64,000 nt of DNA from Ligilactobacillus agilis DSM 20509 (GTDB taxonomy: Bacteria; Bacillota; Bacilli; Lactobacillales; Lactobacillaceae): NCBI RefSeq assembly GCF_001436215.1, contig NZ_AYYP01000019.1, positions 1 to 64,000 on the forward strand. Reading direction: 5' to 3'. Below the pieces are notes generated by a model, which saw only the letters and a list, made by a program, of their open reading frames with translations, was not told the origin of the DNA and searched no databases. Shown in pieces: positions 35,708 to 44,167 of the stretch. Made by a program: the position numbers and the translations under genes. Each line of letters starts with the position of its first letter. The stretch's first letter is position 1.

Positions 35708-37813
35708 CTAATAGCCAAATAATCCTTTTAAGTAACTACCCGCTTTGTCTTTAATACTTGCAGCTTTTGCCCCGATATCTTTACCGGCGTCCTCAAGTTT
35801 GGACCAGACCTGCCCACTAGAACTTGAACTAGCTGTTTTACTGTTTACCATGGTTGAAGCGGCGCTCACATCAAATTTAGTCTGCGGTGTGTATGGTAGG
35901 ATGCCTTCCATCTCGGTCTTAAATAGGCCTGCCCCAGCTCTTAAGCCTTGATTTTGGAGTGAATACTTAGACGAGTCAAAGCCAACCCAGGTCGCAACCA
36001 CAACGTCGGGGGTATAGCCAATATACCAGTGGTCATTATCTTCGCCGTCTATTCTTTGAGCACTTTCCGTTGACCCAGTCTTACCCGCAATTGTAAAGCC
36101 ATATGGTTTGGCACTAGTCCCCGTCCCCATTTTATAAACATCAATCATCATGCTAGTCATTTCGTTAGCAATTTTCTTAGAAATTATCCGTTTAGAATCC
36201 ACCTTACTATTGTCAACGATAACTTTGCCAGATGAATCTACGATTTTACGAATTAGGTGGGGCTGGTACTTGACCCCTTGATTTGCAAAGGCAGTGTAGG
36301 CGGCGGCCATTTCGTAAGGCGAGACCCCCTCTTTCATTCCCCCTAAAGCTAGACTCAAGTTATTGTCTGATTTACTTAGGGGAATCCCAAATCTTTTAAC
36401 GGAGGCATAACCCTTTTGAATGCCGATTTTATTTAAAAGCCATACGGCCGAAGTATTCTTACTTAGGGCTAAGGCTTCATACAGCGGCAATTCCCCACTG
36501 TATACCCCATTCCAATTTTTAGGGGTGTATTTATTGGTCCCGTAAGACTTTAAGGTGTCCTTAACTTGCGAGTCATAGTAATATCCGTTTTGCAGGGCCG
36601 GCGTGTACACTGCTAGCGGCTTAATAGCTGAGCCCGGTGAACGTTTCAGTTGTGTCGCCCGGTTATAACCTCGGAAAACGTGTGAGCCAGCTCGACCCCC
36701 TACTAAGGCAGCTACCCCACCAGTCTGGGGGTTAATCGCAATTGAAGCACCCTGGGCCTTAGTTCCATCGCTAGCATTGTATGGAAAGAGGCTACTGTTA
36801 GCAAAGGCCGTTTGTATCTGGGTTTGATAATTTTGGTCCAAACTCGTGTAGATTTTATAACCCTTGTTCATAATCTCTGTTTCACTCAAGCCATAATCAT
36901 CAATGGCTTCAGCAATGACCGCATCAAAGTAGTAAGGGTACTTATAACCAGAAACATAGTCATAACCGTTAGAAACCACCATGGCACTGGCTTGGTATTG
37001 GCTTAATTGACTTTGAGATAGCTTCCCATTTGCGGCCATTAATCCCAAGACCACGTTTCTTCTTTGCCGGGCCGCTTGCGGATGGTCGGCTGGATTATAG
37101 GCACTGGGACTCTTCAACATTCCAGCTAAAGTAGCCGCTTGCGGAACACTCAACTCACTGGCGTTAACGTTGAAATAGCGTTTAGCCGCATCCTGTACCC
37201 CCCAAACTCCATTACCAAAGTAAGCGTTATTGAGGTACATGGTCAGAATCTCTTTTTTACTATAATCATTTTCCACCTGGACTGCCAAAAATAGTTCTTT
37301 GGCTTTCCTGCTAAAGGTTTGCTCCTGACTCAGGAAGGCATTTTTTACTAACTGCTGGGTGATGGTACTTCCCCCACCGCTAATACCACTTTGACCAGTT
37401 AGCTTATTTTTAACATAAAGCAAGCCGGCCCGGCCAATCCCTGTAAGGGAAAAACCGTATTCTTTATAAAAATTGCGATCTTCCGTGGATAATACGGCGT
37501 TAGTTACGTTAGGCGAAATTTGCTTTAAAGAAACCCAAGTCCCCTTTTGAGCATACAAATACCCCGCCTTATCCCCATCTACGTCATAAATCTGGGTCGC
37601 CTGCTTGAGGGTTGCCTTTAGCCCCTTAACATCTGTCGTCTTAGCAATAAAAGTTAGGTAGGCCGAACTCACTACTGCCAGGCTCAAAAAGATGACAATT
37701 AACCACCGCGTTAGCTGATACCTGTACCACTTTCTTTTAATGAAGCTTCCCAGGCTGCTAGCCACTTTTTGGAGTCCGGTTAATATTTTGTCCTTAAGTG
37801 TTTTTGCTTCCAT
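35708..37813 (-). CDS. pbp1A: Class A penicillin-binding protein (PBP1A type)
   Basis: Bifunctional peptidoglycan polymerase and crosslinker. The 701 residues have a cytoplasmic start, one membrane helix (about 35-55), a glycosyltransferase 51 domain (EDRNFYKEYGFS catalytic Glu; GGSTITQQLVKNAF; KKEILTMYLNNAYFGNG) and a transpeptidase domain with SxxK in SPGSAIKPLA, SxN in LSKNTSA and KTGST. The C-terminal tail is Ser/Lys-rich. It lies 12 bp after argR and 17 bp before yhaM. The N-terminus up to KATLKQATQIYD is typical of lactobacillar PBP1A. Confidence 0.94.
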   Translation of the reverse strand: MEAKTLKDKILTGLQKVASSLGSFIKRKWYRYQLTRWLIVIFLSLAVVSSAYLTFIAKTTDVKGLKATLKQATQIYDVDGDKAGYLYAQKGTWVSLKQISPNVTNAVLSTEDRNFYKEYGFSLTGIGRAGLLYVKNKLTGQSGISGGGSTITQQLVKNAFLSQEQTFSRKAKELFLAVQVENDYSKKEILTMYLNNAYFGNGVWGVQDAAKRYFNVNASELSVPQAATLAGMLKSPSAYNPADHPQAARQRRNVVLGLMAANGKLSQSQLSQYQASAMVVSNGYDYVSGYKYPYYFDAVIAEAIDDYGLSETEIMNKGYKIYTSLDQNYQTQIQTAFANSSLFPYNASDGTKAQGASIAINPQTGGVAALVGGRAGSHVFRGYNRATQLKRSPGSAIKPLAVYTPALQNGYYYDSQVKDTLKSYGTNKYTPKNWNGVYSGELPLYEALALSKNTSAVWLLNKIGIQKGYASVKRFGIPLSKSDNNLSLALGGMKEGVSPYEMAAAYTAFANQGVKYQPHLIRKIVDSSGKVIVDNSKVDSKRIISKKIANEMTSMMIDVYKMGTGTSAKPYGFTIAGKTGSTESAQRIDGEDNDHWYIGYTPDVVVATWVGFDSSKYSLQNQGLRAGAGLFKTEMEGILPYTPQTKFDVSAASTMVNSKTASSSSSGQVWSKLEDAGKDIGAKAASIKDKAGSYLKGLFGY

Positions 37814-37825
37814 TCTTATTACCTG

Positions 37826-38284
37826 TTATTGTTCAGCCACATGCTTAGTAAACAATGAATTAATCTGACTGGCCTCATCTTTTGAACCAGAAATAATAAC
37901 GACCGTATCGTAGCCGGCTAGTGTTCCCGCCACTGCTGGAAGAGACAGGCCATCTAAAATAGCAGCCAATACGTTGGCATTGCGTGGTAAGGTATGAATA
38001 ATATTCATAAACTCAACTTGCCGAATGTCGACCACAGTTTCTTCAATCGCCTTTATCAACTTTTCTTCTTCGTTTTGATTATTGCCCTTAAAAATCACAT
38101 AGCGAACTACCCCGTTAGAATCTTGTTCCTTAATAATCTGGAGCTCCCGAATATCACGGGAAATTGTCGCCTGGGTGGCCTTAATTCCATTGGCCTCTAG
38201 TTGGCGCATTAATTCATCTTGAGTCGCAATGACATTTTGCTTGATTAATTGTTCAATTTTCCTTTGTCGTTCTGCTTTTTTCAT
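37826..38284 (-). CDS. argR: Arginine repressor ArgR/AhrC
   Basis: Hexameric arginine-sensing regulator. The 152 residues have an N-terminal winged helix (RQRKIEQLIKQNVIATQDEL and ATQATISRDIRELQII) and a C-terminal arginine-binding core (NANVLAAILDGL and GTLAGYDTVVIISGSKDEA, with the GTxxGxDT motif). Full length. No arginine genes are close, so it acts on distant targets. A TATAAT lies at 38336-38331 upstream but with a poor -35 box. Confidence 0.95.
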   Translation of the reverse strand: MKKAERQRKIEQLIKQNVIATQDELMRQLEANGIKATQATISRDIRELQIIKEQDSNGVVRYVIFKGNNQNEEEKLIKAIEETVVDIRQVEFMNIIHTLPRNANVLAAILDGLSLPAVAGTLAGYDTVVIISGSKDEASQINSLFTKHVAEQ

Positions 38285-38386
38285 TTTAAAAAATCGCTCC
38301 TTAAAGTGATTGCATAAAGATACGCCTTTTATTATAGCAAAAAAGCCTTAACAAACACTATCAGATTGATTAAGAACTGTTAAATA

Positions 38387-38421
38387 AAAGCATCCTGCAA
38401 AAAAAGTTTGCAAGATGCTTT
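38387..38421 (-). terminator. Terminator of the oxidoreductase gene
   Basis: 15-nt arms AAAGCATCCTGCAAA/TTTGCAAGATGCTTT with one mismatch, just after the stop codon. The tail on the minus strand is short. Confidence 0.75.
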
Positions 38422-38426
38422 AGTCT

Positions 38427-39446
38427 TTATCGTAATAATTTGAAACCACGTTCTAGAATCTCGATTTGCGCCAGGGTTTCTTCATCCTTAACCAGTTTTT
38501 CCGCCCCGTTAACCAAGCTTTGGTAAACTCCTTCATAAAGCCGGCCATAGTCGCCTACCTTTGAGACGACCTTTTCTTCATGATAATTACCGGCAGCGTC
38601 TACATAAGTCAAGGTTCCGTAGTCCTCAGGTCGATCTAGCCCAAAATCAGGGTGAGCTTTAGTTGGCAAGTAAAAGTGCTTCAAATCTTGTTCCTGCCGA
38701 TCTTCGCTTACCTTGACAAAACACCCCTTGGTCCCTGTTAAAACGAAACTAGGCCGGCTCTTGAGCCTAAAGTAACTGGACCTAACGGATACCTTAAGAT
38801 TATCGTAGTTCAAGTCCAAATCAAAATAGTCATTCATCCGTCCGCGCCCTAAAAGTTGGCGGACATCATAATTAACCTGGTTAGGCTTGCCAAAGTAAGC
38901 TAACATTTGATCTACCGTGTGGCAGGCATGGGTGTAAAGAAAGCTATTCTCCCAGGTTAACTCAGACTGGCTTTGAGGCACTTCGGGTCTGAAGTAATCG
39001 TAATTATTTTCTACTTCTAGTAGTTGACCTAACTTGCCACTTTCAATCACCGCTTGAACAGTTAAAAAGTCAGAGTCAAAGCGGCGGTTTTGGTAGGCCT
39101 GGATAAAGAGGCCCTTAGCTTGAGCCAACTCAAACAACTCCTTGGCTTGAGCTACCGTTTGTGCAAAGGGCTTTTCTACTAAGACATTTTTACCATGTTC
39201 TAGGCATTCCTTGGCATACTGGTAGTGAAAAGCACTCGGGGTTGCGACTACCACTAAGTCCAATTCATCATCAGTATAGATATCATCTAGATTATTGGTG
39301 TAGTTAACGTTAGCTAACCGTTCCCAAGTAGAATTGTTATGGCGGGCAAAAATCGTCTTCACCTCAACCCGGCCACTCTTCAAGGCAAATGGTAGGTGAT
39401 AGCGATTGGTGCTCTTGCCGTTTCCAATGTAAGCAACTTTTAACAT
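38427..39446 (-). CDS. Gfo/Idh/MocA-family oxidoreductase
   Basis: A 339-residue NAD(P)-dependent dehydrogenase of the Gfo/Idh/MocA family. The N-terminal Rossmann domain starts MLKVAYIGNGKST; VVVATPSAFHYQYAKECLEHGKNVLVEKPFA carries the EKP motif with the catalytic Lys. The C-terminal half is the beta-sheet substrate domain with YTHACHTVDQMLAYFG. This resembles the YhhX/YulF-type group. The substrate (sugar, inositol or biliverdin-like) is not predictable. It stands alone between terminators. Confidence 0.85.
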   Translation of the reverse strand: MLKVAYIGNGKSTNRYHLPFALKSGRVEVKTIFARHNNSTWERLANVNYTNNLDDIYTDDELDLVVVATPSAFHYQYAKECLEHGKNVLVEKPFAQTVAQAKELFELAQAKGLFIQAYQNRRFDSDFLTVQAVIESGKLGQLLEVENNYDYFRPEVPQSQSELTWENSFLYTHACHTVDQMLAYFGKPNQVNYDVRQLLGRGRMNDYFDLDLNYDNLKVSVRSSYFRLKSRPSFVLTGTKGCFVKVSEDRQEQDLKHFYLPTKAHPDFGLDRPEDYGTLTYVDAAGNYHEEKVVSKVGDYGRLYEGVYQSLVNGAEKLVKDEETLAQIEILERGFKLLR

Positions 39447-39523
39447 AAAAACCAACCTTTCAATAAAATATTAGCTAATCTAATCCTACACTAGGTCTTT
39501 GGTGCCCGCAATTTTTTTGATCG

Positions 39524-39552
39524 TTGCTAAAAAAGCAAATAACTGTTATTTT
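39524..39552 (+). promoter_or_regulatory. Candidate plus-strand promoter for a small RNA
   Basis: TTGCTA (39524-39529), 17-nt spacer, TATTTT (39547-39552). It is followed within 8-20 bp by the structured region at 39559-39633. Moderate match only. Confidence 0.4.
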
Positions 39553-39558
39553 TCTTTA

Positions 39559-39633
39559 AACAGTGTAATACTGTAAAGGAATAGTAGCAATACTACTATT
39601 CCTTTACATGCAGTCGGTCTTTCCGGCTTTTTT
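39559..39633 (+). ncRNA. Candidate small RNA with three hairpins
   Basis: Three hairpins follow one another on the plus strand: ACAGT-GTAAT-ACTGT (39560-39574), a 15-16-bp perfect stem (about 39573-39606), and GTCGG-TCTTT-CCGGC (39613-39627) followed by an eight-T run, a canonical terminator for this strand. No plus-strand gene precedes it, so the terminator should serve a short RNA of about 75 nt. The T run overlaps the stop codon of the choloylglycine hydrolase gene on the other strand. As an alternative, the long stem could terminate that minus-strand gene, but it lacks a T tract in that direction. Confidence 0.5.
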
Positions 39634-40608
39634 TTAGTTTTGCCAGTCAACAACCACTTGATTTTTTAGTGGGTAGGTAATCAGTTGGCTCGTTGCTAGT
39701 TGCTGTCCCTGTAATTTAGCGGCATGAAGCTGTGGGCTCTCGTAAGTAAGATAATATAATACCCCCGCTTGCAGGTCATAGCAATCTGAGTAGACCGTAT
39801 ATTCACAACTGTGTTCGTCTGCCCAGTTAAGCCCCTTTACCTGCTTAACCGTTGCTAAAATTTGGAAGAACTGGTTAACATCGCTAAGGGGATCTGTCCC
39901 TTTTAAAGCGTTGAGCTTAGCAAAACTAGCCCTAACAAAGCGCCCCTTAGGGGATAAATCTCCTGGTAAGCCAATACTTCCAAAGCCAGTAGCATCTACC
40001 GGTAAGTCTAAGCTGGAAGCAAAAGTGTTGGGGGTGGTCCGCGCATTTAACTGCCGGTAATTTTTTAGGTTTTCTAGTTGGTAATTAAAGGCTGGGTTAT
40101 TGGTTAGGACCCCGACTGGGTTATCATAAATGTGTAACCCCGTTTTAGTTGCCTCTACCACGATGCTTTCATCTTTGTCAGCAATCAGCCAATGTAAATC
40201 AGCCAAGGGTAACTGCTCGCTAAAGTTAATCTTAACTAGGTTTAAATCGGCTAATAACTTCCGGGCTTCACCGACGTTATGGGCTTGCCCTAACAACCAG
40301 GGGATAAATTCAAAGGGACTGACATTGTTTTTACCAACTGTTACTTTGCCATAATAAGCATTTCCCGGGAAATTTAAGCCTGCCATCCCTAGTCCCGCCT
40401 CGTTAATGGCATCAAAATAAAGTGGATAATCAGCTACTACAATTCCCACCCCAATTAAGGCTAGGTGTGTCTTCACACTAGGGAGTTGCCGCCAGTTAAA
40501 TTCATAATTTTGGGGCGTGATTACCACCTGTTCACCATAAGAGTAATTTAAATCCAAGTTACGACCAAAATAGTTGCTCGTTCCTGTAAAAGTAATTGCT
40601 GTACACAT
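39634..40608 (-). CDS. Choloylglycine hydrolase family protein (bile salt hydrolase/penicillin V acylase type)
   Basis: A 324-residue Ntn-hydrolase. After removal of Met, Cys2 is the nucleophile (MCTAITF). FGRNLDLNYSYGE supplies the conserved Arg16 and Asp19; AGLNFPGNAYY and the LTNNPAFNYQL block carry further active-site Asn residues, and an Arg lies in GRFVRASFAK. Length matches bile salt hydrolases. It could deconjugate bile salts, or cleave penicillin V or acyl-homoserine lactones; sequence alone does not separate these. It starts 4 bp after the CPBP gene and is likely in one operon with it. Confidence 0.88.
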   Translation of the reverse strand: MCTAITFTGTSNYFGRNLDLNYSYGEQVVITPQNYEFNWRQLPSVKTHLALIGVGIVVADYPLYFDAINEAGLGMAGLNFPGNAYYGKVTVGKNNVSPFEFIPWLLGQAHNVGEARKLLADLNLVKINFSEQLPLADLHWLIADKDESIVVEATKTGLHIYDNPVGVLTNNPAFNYQLENLKNYRQLNARTTPNTFASSLDLPVDATGFGSIGLPGDLSPKGRFVRASFAKLNALKGTDPLSDVNQFFQILATVKQVKGLNWADEHSCEYTVYSDCYDLQAGVLYYLTYESPQLHAAKLQGQQLATSQLITYPLKNQVVVDWQN

Positions 40609-40612
40609 AAAC

Positions 40613-41476
40613 TCACTTTCTTTCTAAAGTTTTAAAAAGCCAGGTAATTAAAATTAATCCTACTATCGTCGTTAAAATACTACCTTCAATCCCAAATGCC
40701 CCACCACTAACGAGGTTTAACCGGTTTGTAGCTTCGGCATTTAAAACACTAGTTGCAAATTGATTGCCACTAACCTTAACCCCCATTACCGGACCCTGCA
40801 TAAAGTTCCACGCACTGTGAGTGGCTCCAACCAACAAAATATTATCAGTTAAGGCATAAAGCAAACTAAAGACTAATCCAAATAAAAACAGGTTAAGGAT
40901 CGGTAAAAGGCCCAACCCATTATTGCTAGCATGCAGTAAGGTAAAGAGCAAGGCGCTGACTATTATCCCCCACTTTTGCCCCTTATAGGCCGCCACACTA
41001 TTTTGTAAGTAGGCACGACACAACACTTCTTCAGTTAAGCCCTGGATCATAAAGCCCGCCAGTAGCCCTAAGAGCAAGAGCCAATCAGGCTGGGGTGTGA
41101 CGCTTAATTTAAACCCACCAAATAAAGTAGCCACCAATACTATTGCTAATAAACAAGCTGTCCCCAAAGCAAAGCCCTTGACATAAGTTAGTAGCCACTT
41201 CTCCCTTGCAAATCCTAAGGCCCTAAGGGAACGTTTATTGACCAAGCGGTTGTACATGATGATTCCTAATAACGGGAACAAAAAACCAAATAGGGCTGCC
41301 AAGGCCCCACTGGCAGTTTTTTCATCAAAAGCAGCTTGGCCACTAATTAAACTAAAGCCCCACATTAACAGGCCGGTCCCTAATCCCCCTGCTAATACAA
41401 ACGTCAAAACCATTACTAGAATCGGCGTCCACCAACTCTTAGGTGGCTTTTGCTTGATTAAATCTAAACTTTCCAT
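40613..41476 (-). CDS. CPBP-family intramembrane metalloprotease
   Basis: A 287-residue membrane protein with about eight helices and an Abi/CAAX-type core: LTEEVLCRAYL (EExxxR), LLFTLLHASNN (His) and THSAWNF (second His and Asn). Family members process prenylated proteins in eukaryotes, and in lactobacilli are often linked with bacteriocin immunity or surface functions. No bacteriocin gene is visible here. The partner in the likely operon is the choloylglycine hydrolase. TATAAT (41520-41515) lies upstream without a clear -35 box. Confidence 0.85.
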   Translation of the reverse strand: MESLDLIKQKPPKSWWTPILVMVLTFVLAGGLGTGLLMWGFSLISGQAAFDEKTASGALAALFGFLFPLLGIIMYNRLVNKRSLRALGFAREKWLLTYVKGFALGTACLLAIVLVATLFGGFKLSVTPQPDWLLLLGLLAGFMIQGLTEEVLCRAYLQNSVAAYKGQKWGIIVSALLFTLLHASNNGLGLLPILNLFLFGLVFSLLYALTDNILLVGATHSAWNFMQGPVMGVKVSGNQFATSVLNAEATNRLNLVSGGAFGIEGSILTTIVGLILITWLFKTLERK

Positions 41477-41587
41477 TTACAATCTAACTCCAATATTTAT
41501 TACTTTTGATAACAATTATAGCCTAAATTCTTAAACTAGTTATAAATAAGCCCTTAATAAATCTTTTTTAGCTACAGTTAGTACAAT

Positions 41588-41630
41588 AAAAAAAGCCTGA
41601 GTCCAACCAACTACTGGTCAAACTCAAGCT
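41588..41630 (-). terminator. nhaC-like gene terminator
   Basis: Imperfect stem AGCTTGAGT..ACCA/TGGT..ACTCAGGCT (41595-41630), followed by TTTTTTTATTG on the minus strand. Confidence 0.85.
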
Positions 41631-41638
41631 AAGTCTAG

Positions 41639-43000
41639 CTACTTTTGCATTTTTAAACCGATACCTGTAAAACCACTCAAAACCGATAGGATTGGCGACA
41701 TCCAAGCAAAGATAACAAACGGTAGAAATTCTAAGACGGGCACGCCTAAAGTGGAAGCCGCAAAGGAGCCGGCTACCCCCCAAGGAATTAAGTAGTTAAT
41801 TACGCTACCACCATCTTCTAACACCCGACCTAAAGCTAGGGGAGCAAGCTTTACCCGCCCAAATGCATCTTTAAAGGCCCGCCCAGGTAAGATGACTGAT
41901 AAGTATTGCTCACCAACAAAGAGGTTAACCCCAATTCCTGATAAAATCGTTGCTAACACCAGGTTGCCCGGTTTCTTTAAGCGTTTGATAAGAGGTTCCA
42001 TCGCCGTTTGAATAATACCTAATTCCATTAATAAGCCCCCCAATGCTAGGGTAGTCACAATCAAAGAAACAGTCCCCATCATGTTGGCAATTCCTCCCCG
42101 GGTTAAGAGGGCGTCAACCGCCTTATTATGGGTTTGAGAGACAAAGCCTTGTTCCATTAGCGTTGCCAATTCAGTTAAAGCTACGTGCGGTTGGTGGAGA
42201 AAAATAATTCCAGTTGAAACAAAAATATTGATAAACAAAGTTGGAATGGCAGGAATCTTAAACCAAGCACAGACAAACATTAATACTACCGGCAAAGCAG
42301 CTAACCAGGAAATACTAAAATGACTTTCCAACACCCTAACCGTTGTTTCAATCTTAGTAAAGTCAGGAGCAGTCTTGCCCCGCCCAATTAAGATAAAGAC
42401 CAGTAACGAAACCAAGAAGGCCGGGATGGTTGTCCACATCAAATTCTTAATATGGGCAAATAAGTCCGTGCCCGCAATTGCTGACGCTAGGTTAGTCGAA
42501 TCCGATAGGGGTGAGGTTTTATCACCAAAGATAGCCCCGGACAAAATCGCCCCTGCCACCAAGGCCGGATTGATATTCATCGTAATCCCCATTCCAAAAA
42601 GAGCAATTCCGATTGTGGAAATGGTGGTGAAGGCACTCCCAATCGAGACCCCTACTAAAGCGCAAACTAAAAAGACAGACGGCACAAAGAATTTAATGCT
42701 AATCAATTTAAAGCCTACTACCATTAAGGCGGGAATAATCCCAGCTTTAATCCAAACCGCAATCAAACCCCCAATTAAGATAAAGATAAAAATCGGAATT
42801 AATGCGGTGCTAATCCCGTCTTTAATTCCATTATGAATCTTCTCCCAGGTAGCACCGTGGATTTTAGCTACCAAAATTAATAAGGCAATTACCGTTAAAA
42901 CCGGTGTTTCTGGTGAGAGGCCCTGTTGAACCCCACCAGCTAAGATTACCAACAAAATAATTAACATTACAACTGATTCTTTTAGCGAAAATTTTTTCAT
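41639..43000 (-). CDS. NhaC-family carrier, probable tyrosine transporter
   Basis: A 453-residue NhaC/ion-transporter superfamily membrane protein with about 11-12 helices. Family blocks are GAILSGAIFGDKTSPLSDSTNLASA (about 145-170) and VNLFVGEQYLSVILPGR. Annotated Na+/H+ antiporters of this YheL-type group that sit under a T-box have been predicted to carry amino acids; here the T-box reads UAC (Tyr), so tyrosine uptake is the best inference. The ATG at 43000 has GGAGG 8 nt upstream. An earlier frame start lacks such a site. Confidence 0.87.
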   Translation of the reverse strand: MKKFSLKESVVMLIILLVILAGGVQQGLSPETPVLTVIALLILVAKIHGATWEKIHNGIKDGISTALIPIFIFILIGGLIAVWIKAGIIPALMVVGFKLISIKFFVPSVFLVCALVGVSIGSAFTTISTIGIALFGMGITMNINPALVAGAILSGAIFGDKTSPLSDSTNLASAIAGTDLFAHIKNLMWTTIPAFLVSLLVFILIGRGKTAPDFTKIETTVRVLESHFSISWLAALPVVLMFVCAWFKIPAIPTLFINIFVSTGIIFLHQPHVALTELATLMEQGFVSQTHNKAVDALLTRGGIANMMGTVSLIVTTLALGGLLMELGIIQTAMEPLIKRLKKPGNLVLATILSGIGVNLFVGEQYLSVILPGRAFKDAFGRVKLAPLALGRVLEDGGSVINYLIPWGVAGSFAASTLGVPVLEFLPFVIFAWMSPILSVLSGFTGIGLKMQK

Positions 43001-43098
43001 ATGTATGACCTCCATTAAGTTATCCAAGTAAAAAGTTCCACTTGTAACTTAATATCGGATTAGTCCCCCACAAGTCATAAGCTTCCTCCTTTGCTAAT

Positions 43099-43306
43099 AA
43101 AAAAAGTCCCAGTTAGAAAAAATCTCTAACTGGGACGATTAAAAACCGTGGTACCACCCATCTTGAACTTACGCTCCACTTTCAGAGGTGATAACGGTCC
43201 TACTAGCCGAACTTATCTGTATTTCGAACATTTAATCCTGACCAGTTCGCATCACCCACTGGCTTTCTGACACCTAGATTAAAGTCTAATTAGTAATTTA
43301 TAAGAT
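43099..43306 (-). promoter_or_regulatory. T-box leader, tyrosine-type, of the NhaC-like gene
   Basis: Minus-strand T-box core GGGTGGTACCACG (43159-43147), then a 12-bp terminator stem (43136-43106) and a T7 run (43105-43099). Stem I is visible: apical CCAGT-GGGTGATGCGA-ACTGG (about 43263-43245) and the stem UUUAAUC/GAUUAAA. On the 3' side of the specifier loop stands GAAA-UAC-AG (about 43226-43218), the same setting in which GGC stands in the glyQS T-box. UAC is a Tyr codon. Confidence 0.88.
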
Positions 43307-43312
43307 ATGCAC

Positions 43313-43340
43313 ATAATAACACAAATTTGCCACTTGTCAA
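43313..43340 (-). promoter_or_regulatory. Promoter of the Tyr T-box transcript
   Basis: Minus-strand TTGACA (43340-43335), 16-nt spacer, TATTAT (43318-43313), placing the start just before Stem I. Confidence 0.75.
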
Positions 43341-43421
43341 AGCCTTTTTTACAAAAAGCCCTTTATTTCCAGCTAGTATTCTCTAACCAACTTTGTTAAC
43401 ATGGCTTTCAGAGGTGATTTG

Positions 43422-44057
43422 ATGATTAAAGAATTTTGTGCGGAAAACTATTTAGATATTCCTACGGCAATTACAAATGGGGCCAACCGCATTGAACTGT
43501 GCGATAACTTGGCAGTTGGGGGCACGACCCCTAGTAAAGGCGTTATCCAGGCCAGTGTCGCCTACTGTAAAGCACGTCAAATTCCAGTTATGACCATGAT
43601 TCGTCCCCGTAAGGGAAATTTTCATTATACTAACACAGAATTAGCCATCATGAAAACTGACCTGCTCTTAGCTAAGGAGCTAAAAACGAGTGGGCTTGTC
43701 TTTGGCTGCCTTGATGCCAATAATTGTCTGGATAAGCCGGCCTTACTTGAATTAATTAACCTAGCTGATGGACTAGAAATTACCTTTCACATGGCATTTG
43801 ATTTAATTCCCCAGGACAAACAATTTGCAGCCCTAGACTGGCTTGCCGACCACCGTGTTACTAGGATTCTGACTCACGGCGGAGATGCTAAGCAGCCCCT
43901 AAGTCAGACTTTGCCCCACCTTAAAGAACTTATTGCCTACGCTAAAGGTAGGATTACAATTCTGCCCGGTGGGCAAATTACTTATGCCAACGCCACTAAA
44001 ATCGCCACTAGCCTAGGAGTTAATGAAGTTCACGGAACTAAAATCATTCCCATGTAA
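43422..44057 (+). CDS. cutC: CutC family protein
   Basis: A 211-residue TIM-barrel protein of the CutC family. The start MIKEFCAENYLDIPTAITNGANRIELCDNL is split here by family blocks ELCDNLAVGGTTPS, MIRPRKGNFHYT and RILTHGG, all typical. CutC was named for copper homeostasis, but its biochemical role remains unclear. I choose ATG 43422 (AGAGGTGA 4 nt upstream), 7 codons inside the longer frame. It lacks partners in the window. Confidence 0.9.
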   Translation: MIKEFCAENYLDIPTAITNGANRIELCDNLAVGGTTPSKGVIQASVAYCKARQIPVMTMIRPRKGNFHYTNTELAIMKTDLLLAKELKTSGLVFGCLDANNCLDKPALLELINLADGLEITFHMAFDLIPQDKQFAALDWLADHRVTRILTHGGDAKQPLSQTLPHLKELIAYAKGRITILPGGQITYANATKIATSLGVNEVHGTKIIPM

Positions 44058-44101
44058 AATGTTACGCGTATCAGAATTAGCTAAAATGAAAGCCTTTGCT
44101 T

Positions 44102-44113
44102 AGAATTAATTCT
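44102..44113. promoter_or_regulatory. Palindrome before the MATE gene, possible operator
   Basis: Perfect palindrome AGAATTAATTCT, 10 bp before a TATAGT box (44123-44128) with weak -35 TTAGAA (44100-44105, 17-nt spacer). Its position between -35 and -10 would suit a repressor site. Confidence 0.35.
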
Positions 44114-44167
44114 GAAGCATGCTATAGTAAGACTAAATATCCTTACTTTTTGAAAGGAGCGGTTAAT

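Noticed and set aside
38296-38340. ARG box in the argR promoter
   Set aside because: A loosely similar AT-rich stretch exists, but the match to the ArgR consensus is too weak to report.
42375-42836. 153-codon plus-strand frame opposite the NhaC-like gene
   Set aside because: Low-complexity Ile/Lys/Pro translation typical of the reverse strand of a membrane-protein gene.
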